The notes under the pieces were generated by a model. It had not been told where the DNA came from. It did not search any database and saw nothing but the letters and a program-made list of their open reading frames with translations. From positions 143,683 through 207,682 of the forward strand of contig NZ_JAERRF010000014.1 in NCBI RefSeq assembly GCF_016741875.1: DNA of 64,000 bases, written 5' to 3'. A program made the translations under genes and the position numbers. Of this stretch, positions 57,990-64,000 are shown one piece after another; position 1 is the first letter of the stretch; each line of letters starts with the position of its first letter. Source of the stretch: Streptomyces coffeae (GTDB lineage Bacteria > Actinomycetota > Actinomycetes > Streptomycetales > Streptomycetaceae).

Positions 57990-59135
57990 ATGAACGCTGC
58001 CGCCGCGGTCGTCCCGGTCATCTCGGCCTGGACCGCCGTCTCGCCCCTGGGACTGAGCGGGGCGGACTTCACCACGGGGCTGCGGGCCGGCCGGAAGGCC
58101 GGGACCGCCCTGGACCCCGAGGAGTGGTCCGTGCCGTTCCAGGAGGCGTGCCTGGTCCCCGGCTTCCGCATCCGGGAGATCCTGGGCCGCAAGGGCACCC
58201 GCTCGATGGACCGGGCCACCGGTCTGGCCGTGACCGCGCTCCGCGCGCTGCTGCACGGCGACGGCGAGCACGGCGGGCATGCCGACGAGGGGTGGAACGG
58301 CGGCGCGGGCGAACGGCTGCCGGGCGTGGGCGAACACACCGGACTCGCCCTGGGCACCAGCACCGGCAGCGCCCAGAGCATCATGGACTTCACCCGTGAC
58401 TCGCTGGTCAGCGAGCGGCCGTTCTTCGTCGACCCGGCCCGCTTCCCCAACGCGGTGATGAACTGCGCGGCCGGACAGTCCGCCATCTGGCACGGGCTCA
58501 AGGGCCCCAACACCACCATCGCCGGGGGCCGCGCCACGGGACTGCTCGCCCTCCAGTACGCGCTGCGGCTCCAGCGCGCCGGACGCGCGGGCCCGGTGCT
58601 GTGCGGCGCGGTGGAGGAGTTCTCCTCCGCCCGCGCCTGGCTGGAGTGGCACGCCCGGGCCGACCAGGACGCCGCCGCCGTTCTCGGCGAGGGCGCGGCC
58701 GTCTGGCTGCTGGAGCCGGAGGCCACCGCGGCCGAGCACGGCCGCCGGGCCCTCGCCGAGGTCGCGGGTCTTGAGTTCGGCTGCGCCCCCGGCACGGACG
58801 CCGTGCGCACCGTGCTCGCCACGGTGATCCGCCGGCTGCTGGACCGTACCGGGGTGACCCCCGGCGAGGTGCGGATGCTCGCCGACTCACGGGCCCCCGG
58901 CGCCGAGGGCGCGGCCGAACGCGCCGCCCTCGACGAGGTCTTCGACGGCGGGCAGCCGCCCGTGATCTCGGCCGCCGACCTCATCGGCGACACCTGCGCC
59001 GCTTCGGCGGCCTTCCAGATCGCCGCCGTCCTCGCGCTCGCCGAGCGCAAGGACCTCGCCCCCGGCGGGCACGCCCTGGTCACCTCGGCCGACCGGGACG
59101 GCGTCGTCGGGGCGGCCCTGCTGCGGATCCGGTGA
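57990..59135 (+). CDS. Degenerate ketosynthase 6 (CLF-like), catalytic residues lost
   Basis: This is a 381-residue ketosynthase homologue. The fold is clear (VISAWTAVSPLGLSG, LGTSTGSAQSIMDFTRD, GLKGPNTTIAGGRATGLLAL), but the Cys position reads IAGGRATG, HGTGT is replaced by ADSRAPGA, and the GH motif reads LIGDTCAAS. ATG 57990 has AAGGAG 11 nt upstream; GTG 57942 overlaps the previous stop as GTGA and is an equally good start. It is the third inactive homologue and may pair with ketosynthase 1. Confidence 0.85.
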   Translation: MNAAAAVVPVISAWTAVSPLGLSGADFTTGLRAGRKAGTALDPEEWSVPFQEACLVPGFRIREILGRKGTRSMDRATGLAVTALRALLHGDGEHGGHADEGWNGGAGERLPGVGEHTGLALGTSTGSAQSIMDFTRDSLVSERPFFVDPARFPNAVMNCAAGQSAIWHGLKGPNTTIAGGRATGLLALQYALRLQRAGRAGPVLCGAVEEFSSARAWLEWHARADQDAAAVLGEGAAVWLLEPEATAAEHGRRALAEVAGLEFGCAPGTDAVRTVLATVIRRLLDRTGVTPGEVRMLADSRAPGAEGAAERAALDEVFDGGQPPVISAADLIGDTCAASAAFQIAAVLALAERKDLAPGGHALVTSADRDGVVGAALLRIR

Positions 59136-59172
59136 CGGCCGGCCGCCCCGAGCGCACAAGGAGTTGGTTGAT

Positions 59173-60177
59173 ATGACGGTGCGAGATCTGACGGCCGGAG
59201 AGCCGGCGGACACCCCACCGCGCACCGCGCTGGTCTTCCCCGGCCAGGGCGCGCAGAAGGCGGGCATCGGCGCGTTCTGGCGGGACGCCCCGTCCTGGCC
59301 GCTGGTGGCCGGGATCTCCGAGTACACCGGGATCGACGTCGAGGAGCTGCTGCTCAAGGCGGACGACGAGACGCTGCGCCGGACCGACCTCGCCCAGATC
59401 GCGGTGTTCACCACCGAGGTGCTGGTGCACCGCGAGGCCAGCGAGGCGGGGGTGCTGGGTGAGGTGGTGGCCTGCGCGGGGCACAGCCTGGGCGAGTACA
59501 CCGCGCTCTACGCGGCCGGGGCCGTACCGCTCGCCGACGCCGCCCGGCTGGTCGCCGCCCGCGGCCGGGCGATGCGCGCCTGCGCCGACCGCTCGCCGGG
59601 CACGATGGCCGCAGTGGTCCGGCTCGACCCGGAGACCGTGGAGGCCCTGGTCGCGCGGGTCCGGCAGGAGGGTCCGGAGATCTGGGTCGCCACGGTGAAC
59701 GCGCCCGGCGCGATCGTGGTCTCGGGCACCGCCGAGGGCGTGGACCGGTTCGCCGAGCTGGCCGTCGAAGCCGAGGGCAAGGTGATCCGGCTCGCCGTCG
59801 GCGGCGCCTTCCACAGCCCGCTGATGGCCGCCGCCGCCGACGAGCTGCGCGAGGCCCTGGCCGCCGTGCACTTCGCCCCCGAGCACCTGCCCGTCGTCGC
59901 CAATGTGGACGCCCGCGCGTACCGCACCGGCGAGCGCTGGCGGGAGCTCGAACTCGACCAGCTCACCAGCCCGGTGCGCTGGGAGGAGAGCGTCCGCACC
60001 CTGGCCGGGGAGCTCGGCTGTACCCGGTTCGTGGAGCTCGGCCCCGGCCGCCAGCTCACCGGGATGATCCGGCGGACCGTCAAGGGGGCCGTGACCGTAC
60101 CGGTCGACTCGCCCGCGGCGCTCGCCAAAGCCACCACCGTCCCCGCTGACGCGGAAGGAGACACCCCCCATGGCTGA
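59173..60177 (+). CDS. Malonyl-CoA:ACP transacylase (FabD-like)
   Basis: This 334-residue acyltransferase has ALVFPGQGAQ, the nucleophile Ser105 in AGHSLGEYTAL, VNAPGAIVVSG, and catalytic His214 in GGAFHSPLM. It loads malonyl units on the cluster ACPs. An AAGGAG site precedes ATG 59173. Its end overlaps the second ACP gene by 8 nt. A dedicated FabD is unusual, because many type II PKS systems borrow the fatty-acid enzyme. Confidence 0.95.
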   Translation: MTVRDLTAGEPADTPPRTALVFPGQGAQKAGIGAFWRDAPSWPLVAGISEYTGIDVEELLLKADDETLRRTDLAQIAVFTTEVLVHREASEAGVLGEVVACAGHSLGEYTALYAAGAVPLADAARLVAARGRAMRACADRSPGTMAAVVRLDPETVEALVARVRQEGPEIWVATVNAPGAIVVSGTAEGVDRFAELAVEAEGKVIRLAVGGAFHSPLMAAAADELREALAAVHFAPEHLPVVANVDARAYRTGERWRELELDQLTSPVRWEESVRTLAGELGCTRFVELGPGRQLTGMIRRTVKGAVTVPVDSPAALAKATTVPADAEGDTPHG

Positions 60178-60421
60178 CACCACCACCCTGGACAAGGACG
60201 AGCTGCGCACGTTCGTCGCGGATGTGCTCGATGTGGAGGAGGAGGACGTCACCGACGACGCCGACTTCGTCGAAACCCTGGGCGTCGACTCGCTCATGGC
60301 CCTGGAGGTCATGGTCGTCCTGGAGAAGAAGTACGCGGTGAAGCTGGACGAGCAGGAGATGAAGGACATCACCTGTCTGCAAAAGGTCCACGACCTGCTC
60401 GTCTCGAAGCTGGAGAAGTGA
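60170..60421 (+). CDS. Acyl carrier protein, second of two
   Basis: This 83-residue ACP has the phosphopantetheine Ser41 in LGVDSLMALEVM. It is a typical acidic ACP (DVEEEDVTDDADFVETLG) and the same length as ACP 1, though distinct in sequence. The stop shares one base with the next start. It probably serves a different step or ketosynthase pair than ACP 1. Confidence 0.95.
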   Translation: MADTTTLDKDELRTFVADVLDVEEEDVTDDADFVETLGVDSLMALEVMVVLEKKYAVKLDEQEMKDITCLQKVHDLLVSKLEK

Positions 60422-60843
60422 TGACGACGGCGTCCGCGTGCGGACCGGTCGACGGCACCGTGGACGTCGTCGAACCCGGCGATCCCGGTGAGCGCCCCGC
60501 CCGGTGCGAGGTCCGGATCCCGGAGACGGAGCGGGTGCTCGCCGGGCACTTCCCCGGCTTCCCCATCCTTCCCGGGGTGTGCGTCGTGGAGTACGTCCAG
60601 CGCGGCGCACTCGCCACCCTGCCCGCGCCGGACCGGCGCTGGCGGCTCGCGGCCCTGGAGTCCTCCCGCTTCCTCAGCCCGGTCTACCCCGGCGACACCC
60701 TCAGCTGCGAACTGAGCTGGACACGGGAGGGCGAGGACTGGCGCTGCCGGGCCCGGGCCGCCACCGGCCGCGGCCCCGCCGCCCAGATCCGGCTGCGCTT
60801 CACCGAGCGGGCCGGGCTGAAGGAACCGGGAGCCGCCGGATGA
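60421..60843 (+). CDS. FabZ/FabA-like dehydratase 1
   Basis: This 140-residue single hotdog dehydratase has catalytic His43 and Glu57 in HFPGFPILPGVCVVEYVQ, the FabZ pattern. It dehydrates 3-hydroxyacyl-ACP to the trans-2-enoyl product. It is coupled to ACP 2 and to dehydratase 2. Dehydratase pairs of this kind act as heterodimers in some aryl polyene and polyene systems, so the two may form one enzyme. Confidence 0.9.
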   Translation: MTTASACGPVDGTVDVVEPGDPGERPARCEVRIPETERVLAGHFPGFPILPGVCVVEYVQRGALATLPAPDRRWRLAALESSRFLSPVYPGDTLSCELSWTREGEDWRCRARAATGRGPAAQIRLRFTERAGLKEPGAAG

Positions 60844-61325
60844 TCGGGGTCGGCGAGATCAAGCGGATCCTGCCGCACCGCTATCCGATGCTGCTGGTCG
60901 ACCGGGTCACCGAGGTCGTCCCCGGCGAACGGGCCCGCGGACTGAAGGCGATCACCTGCAACGAGCCCTGGTACGCGCAGGTGCCGGACGACGCGCCCGA
61001 GGAGGACTACCACTACCCGTGGACCATCCTGCTGGAGTCCTGGTGCCATGTGGCCGGGGTGCTGGTGGCACGGGAGCGGCCCAACCCGGACGTCCGTACC
61101 GGGATGGCCATGCTGCTCGGCGGGGTCACCGACGCCGGGTTCCACCGCCCCGTCGTCCCCGGCGATGTGGTGGAGCACCACGTACGGCTGGCCCGCCGGG
61201 TCGGCGACACCTATGTCTTCGAGGGCGAGAGCCTGGTCGGGGACGCGACCGCCCTGACCGTCGGGCGGCTGACCATGACGATGCGTCCGGCGTCCGAGCT
61301 CGACCACGCCCCCGCCGGCGCCTAG
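60840..61325 (+). CDS. FabZ-like dehydratase 2, atypical active-site loop
   Basis: This 161-residue hotdog protein begins IKRILPHRYPMLLVDRVTEV as FabZ does. The active-site segment reads DYHYPWTILLESWCHVAG in place of HFPGxPxxPGVLxxE; His58 and Glu66 could still be catalytic, but spacing is 8 rather than 14. It overlaps dehydratase 1 by ATGA. It is probably a partner subunit or a dehydratase of altered specificity. Confidence 0.85.
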   Translation: MIGVGEIKRILPHRYPMLLVDRVTEVVPGERARGLKAITCNEPWYAQVPDDAPEEDYHYPWTILLESWCHVAGVLVARERPNPDVRTGMAMLLGGVTDAGFHRPVVPGDVVEHHVRLARRVGDTYVFEGESLVGDATALTVGRLTMTMRPASELDHAPAGA

Positions 61326-61342
61326 GAGAGGAACCACACCGC

Positions 61343-62086
61343 ATGTCCGACAACGAGCGACGGGTCGCACTGGTCTCCGGCGGCTCCCGCGGAATCGGCC
61401 GCGCCACCGTGCTGCGCCTGGCCCGGGAGGGGTACGACGTGGCGTTCTGCCACGGCTCCAGCCCCGAGGCGGCCCGCGCCCTGGAGGAGGAGGCGGCCGG
61501 TCTTGACGGCGGCCGGGTGCTCGGCCGGCAGACGGACGTCCGGGACCTGGCGGCGGTCCGGGACCTGGTTTCCTTCACCGAGGACGAGCTCGGTCCCATC
61601 GATGTCGCGGTGACCTCGGCGGGCGTCACCCGCGACAATCCGCTGCTGCTGATGCGGGACGAGGAGTGGCGGGGCGTCATGGACGTCAACCTGGACGGCA
61701 CTTACCACGTCTGCCGTTCCGTGGTGTTCGGAATGATGAAGCGCAAGTCCGGGTGTGTGGTGACCATATCCTCGGTGGCAGGGGTGTACGGCCATGCCAC
61801 CCAGAGCAACTACGCCGCCTCCAAGGCCGGGATCATCGGCTTCACCAAGTCACTCGCCAAGGAGGTCGGACGGTACGGCATCCGGGCCAATGTGGTCGCC
61901 CCCGGCTTTGTCGAGACGGACATGACGGCCGCACTGTCGGACAGTGTGCGGAAGGAGGCGGAGCAGAGCATTCCGCTCCGCCGCTTCGGCCGCCCCGAAG
62001 AGGTCGCCGACATGGTCGCGTACCTGACCGCCGCGGAGTATGTGACCGGCGCGGTGTTCCAGGTCGACGGCGGTGTGGTGATCTGA
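61343..62086 (+). CDS. 3-ketoacyl-ACP reductase (FabG-like)
   Basis: This 247-residue SDR has the NADPH site VSGGSRGIGRA, NxAG-equivalent TSAGVTRD, catalytic Ser in TISSVAG, and YAASK (Y-x3-K), with VNLDGTYHVC and FQVDGG. It reduces the ketone of each extension cycle and is distinct from the enoyl-reductase-type SDR at 56008. An AGGAGAGG site precedes ATG 61343. Confidence 0.95.
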   Translation: MSDNERRVALVSGGSRGIGRATVLRLAREGYDVAFCHGSSPEAARALEEEAAGLDGGRVLGRQTDVRDLAAVRDLVSFTEDELGPIDVAVTSAGVTRDNPLLLMRDEEWRGVMDVNLDGTYHVCRSVVFGMMKRKSGCVVTISSVAGVYGHATQSNYAASKAGIIGFTKSLAKEVGRYGIRANVVAPGFVETDMTAALSDSVRKEAEQSIPLRRFGRPEEVADMVAYLTAAEYVTGAVFQVDGGVVI

Positions 62087-62096
62087 GCGGAGCACG

Positions 62097-62864
62097 ATGG
62101 GACCGGACGGACCGACGAGGGGGACGGACGTGGCAGCCAAGCGCAGCAAAGTGCCGCGCTTCTATTTCAATTTCCGCAGCCCGTACAGCTGGATCGCCTA
62201 CCGTGACCTGATGGGCCGCTATCCGGATGTCGCACAGGCGGTGGAGTGGCACCCCTGGTGGGAGCCGGACGCGGAGGGTGAGCGCCGGATGGCCGAGCGG
62301 CGCCGCCGCTTCCCGTACACGGCCATGTCGCGGGACAAGCATCTGTACGTCCTCCAGGACGTGCGCAGGCTCACCGCCGACCGCGGACTCACGGTCACCT
62401 GGCCGGTGGATATGGACCCGGTCTGGGAGGTGCCACATCTGCCGTACTTCCTCGCCGTCGACGCGGACCTCGGCCCGGCGTACATCGAACGCGTCTACCG
62501 GGCACGCTGGGAAGAGGGCCGGAACATCTGCGACCGGTCGACCGTCGCGGAGATCGCCGAAGAGCTGGGGCTCCCGGCCGGTCCGCTGGCGGACGCGGCC
62601 GACGACGCCGAGCTGCGCGGCGGGCGGGGGCTTGCGGCACTGCTCGCGCTGAGCGAGGACGGGGCGTTCGGGGTGCCGTTCTTCACCCTGGGCTACGACA
62701 AGTACTGGGGTGTGGACCGGCTGTCCGTCTTCGCCGACGCGGTCCGCTCCCGGGGCGCCTCCGGTACCGGGTCCGGGCCGCCGCCCGGGGAGGTACCGCC
62801 CAGCGGCGCGGACTTCGCCGCGGTCCGCTCCGGCGACCAGGGCCACGCCGGAGGGTGCGGCTGA
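62097..62864 (+). CDS. DsbA-fold HCCA-isomerase-like protein
   Basis: This 255-residue protein has the thioredoxin/DsbA fold of 2-hydroxychromene-2-carboxylate isomerases. Near the N-terminus it reads FYFNFRSPYSWIAYR, with Ser28 and Ser31 where disulfide oxidoreductases have CxxC, so it is not a thiol oxidase. The C-terminal FGVPFFTLGYDKYWGVDRL is family-typical. Related enzymes in cinnamoyl-lipid clusters isomerise double bonds. ATG 62097 and GTG 62130 (better GGGGGAC spacing) are both possible starts. Confidence 0.85.
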   Translation: MGPDGPTRGTDVAAKRSKVPRFYFNFRSPYSWIAYRDLMGRYPDVAQAVEWHPWWEPDAEGERRMAERRRRFPYTAMSRDKHLYVLQDVRRLTADRGLTVTWPVDMDPVWEVPHLPYFLAVDADLGPAYIERVYRARWEEGRNICDRSTVAEIAEELGLPAGPLADAADDAELRGGRGLAALLALSEDGAFGVPFFTLGYDKYWGVDRLSVFADAVRSRGASGTGSGPPPGEVPPSGADFAAVRSGDQGHAGGCG

Positions 62865-63013
62865 CCCCGTATCCCCGCCGCGTCCCCACGCCGACTCCTG
62901 GGGCCGCTCGTTGCCGCGCCGCCCACGGGCGACCGACCCCCCACCCCGACCCGACCTGAGACGAGACCGCCCTGACCGCCCACGGACACTCCATCCCCTC
63001 CCGGAGGACGCAG

Positions 63014-63943
63014 ATGCCCGAGCCACGCCAGAAGCCGGTGCGGCGTCCCTCGCCGGTGGCCCGCGCCCTCTCGGCCGTGGCGCTTCCGGTGGCCCCGCTG
63101 TACGGGGCCTGCCTGGCGTATCTGGCCTTCCATCCGCGCAACCGCGCACAGCGGGCGGACCCGGGCGACCACGGACTGCCGTTCACCGAGCTGGAGATCC
63201 CCTTCACCGCCCGGAAGTACGTCCACGCCTGGCTGTGCCCCGGGTCCACGGATCGGGTGGTGGTGCTCGGGCACAGCCTGGGGACGAGCAAGGACCGCAG
63301 CCTCGCCCATGCGCGGTTCCTGCACGACGCCGGATACACCGTCTGCCTCTTCGACCACCGCAACCACGGCGCCAGCGGCGACGACCGCGCGCTGCGGGGC
63401 CTGGGCGACCGGTTCGCCGGCGATGTCATCGCCGTGGTGGAGCGGCTGCGCGAACGGCATGGCTACGCCACCGCGCGGATAGCCGTCTACGGCTTCTCCT
63501 TCTCGTGCTTCTCGTCCATGTGGGCGCTGACGCACGACGGATTCGAAGTCGACGCGCTGGTGTGCGACAGCGGGCCGGGACACGATGTGGCGCCGCTGCT
63601 GCGCAAGTTCCTGGAGGCGGAGGCGCTGCCGATACCCGCCCCGCTGAGCGCGGAGCCGTCCCGTTCGGTGGTGACCCGGACCCTGTGCACCGTGGGCCCG
63701 GCGATGCTGCGGGCGCAGTGGCCGCCTCCGGTATCCGGCACGTTCGCCAAGATCCCACTGCTGTTCATGTCCGGCGAGTACGACGCGATCGTGCCGCCGT
63801 CCTCGGTGGACGCCCTGGCCGAGCGCTACGACCAGGCCGAGACCCACGTCCTGCCGGGTGCCGAGCATCTGCTTGGGCTGGAGACCGATCCCGAAGGCTA
63901 CGCGAGCGTGGTACTGGATTTCCTCGAGCGGGCCCTGGGGTAG
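63014..63943 (+). CDS. Alpha/beta hydrolase
   Basis: This 309-residue hydrolase has an N-terminal hydrophobic segment (LSAVALPVAPLYGACLAYLAF) that may anchor it. The oxyanion strand is VVVLGHSLGTSK, the nucleophile is likely Ser162 in YGFSFSCFSS, the acid is Asp in SGEYDAIVPP, and the base is His in GAEHLLGLE. GGAGG precedes ATG 63014. It could release or process the polyketide, or act on another ester; position at the cluster end supports the former only weakly. Confidence 0.88.
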   Translation: MPEPRQKPVRRPSPVARALSAVALPVAPLYGACLAYLAFHPRNRAQRADPGDHGLPFTELEIPFTARKYVHAWLCPGSTDRVVVLGHSLGTSKDRSLAHARFLHDAGYTVCLFDHRNHGASGDDRALRGLGDRFAGDVIAVVERLRERHGYATARIAVYGFSFSCFSSMWALTHDGFEVDALVCDSGPGHDVAPLLRKFLEAEALPIPAPLSAEPSRSVVTRTLCTVGPAMLRAQWPPPVSGTFAKIPLLFMSGEYDAIVPPSSVDALAERYDQAETHVLPGAEHLLGLETDPEGYASVVLDFLERALG

Positions 63944-63994
63944 CAACCTGACCGTCCTCGCCGGGACGGTACTTCTGAAGAGGGAAGAGAGAGC

Positions 63995-64000
63995 ATGCAG
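63995..64000 (+). CDS. Start of a further gene, cut by the window edge
   Basis: ATG 63995 follows a strong purine-rich site (AGGGAAGAGAGAGC) 51 nt after the hydrolase stop, same orientation. Only two codons are in view, so nothing can be said about the product. It suggests the operon continues. Confidence 0.4.

Noticed and set aside
49384..61325. Housekeeping fatty acid synthase operon (fabD-fabH-acpP-fabF)
   Set aside because: There is no FabH, there are six ketosynthase homologues and two ACPs, and specialised genes (DsrE trio, isomerase, LuxR-like regulator) are mixed in. This is a secondary metabolic set.
62097..62864. Disulfide oxidoreductase (DsbA)
   Set aside because: The CxxC motif is absent; Ser occupies both positions, and the C-terminal half matches HCCA isomerases.

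Overview
This is a Streptomyces chromosome segment: very high GC, GTG/TTG starts, 4-nt ATGA/GTGA gene overlaps, two high-GC tRNA genes, DUF397/XRE/ATPase sets, class E and F sortases, and the cslA-glxA locus. I cannot name the species.

The left half (1-28 kb) is core chromosome. In order it holds rdgB, tRNA-Leu(TAG), bcp, a DUF3618 protein, an orphan GroES-like protein, a class A PBP, a three-gene ABC-2 exporter, a DUF1707 membrane-stress-like protein, a secreted SGNH hydrolase, a DUF445 protein, a class E sortase, a YidC-like insertase, an FAH-family hydrolase, a divergent ROK repressor with a Gfo/Idh/MocA dehydrogenase and UPF0303 operon, an LAETG wall-anchored protein, a NagD-like HAD phosphatase, a class F sortase with its secreted neighbour, and the cslA-glxA-GH6 apical glycan locus. 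Two families of extragenic repeats fill the long gaps.

The middle (28-42.7 kb) is more accessory. It has a FadR-type regulator, two XRE/anti-sigma-like ATPase sets (one with DUF397 partners, one next to a small protein ending in an amyloid-type motif), a MarR/FAD-monooxygenase divergent pair with a perfect operator, tRNA-Lys(CTT), an AA10 LPMO with a DasR-like box, and two paralogous LuxR-like regulators. An intact IS200/IS605 element (tnpA/tnpB) follows them. It abuts a remnant of an acyl-CoA carboxylase beta gene with a large in-frame internal deletion, then a NMT1/ThiXY-like ABC permease and a frameshifted binding lipoprotein.

The right third (42.9-64 kb, running off the end) is a biosynthetic gene cluster. 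Two transporters, an LLM flavoprotein, a zinc-type dehydrogenase and a third LuxR-like regulator precede a tightly coupled run of type II polyketide/fatty-acid-like genes: ACP, six ketosynthase homologues, a double-hotdog protein, a FabL-like enoyl reductase, three DsrE/TusBCD-like proteins, a malonyltransferase, a second ACP, two FabZ-like dehydratases, a FabG ketoreductase, a DsbA/HCCA-isomerase-like protein and an alpha/beta hydrolase. Three ketosynthases keep the Cys-His-His triad and three have lost it, which suggests three KS/CLF heterodimers. This fits a highly reducing type II PKS making a polyene or partly reduced acyl chain, as in cinnamoyl-lipid or ishigamide-type pathways. The DsrE trio and the three KS/CLF pairs are not part of any pathway I can name, and are the best candidates for something new. 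Leu-TTA codons in the exporter, the regulator and one DsrE gene point to bldA-linked expression.
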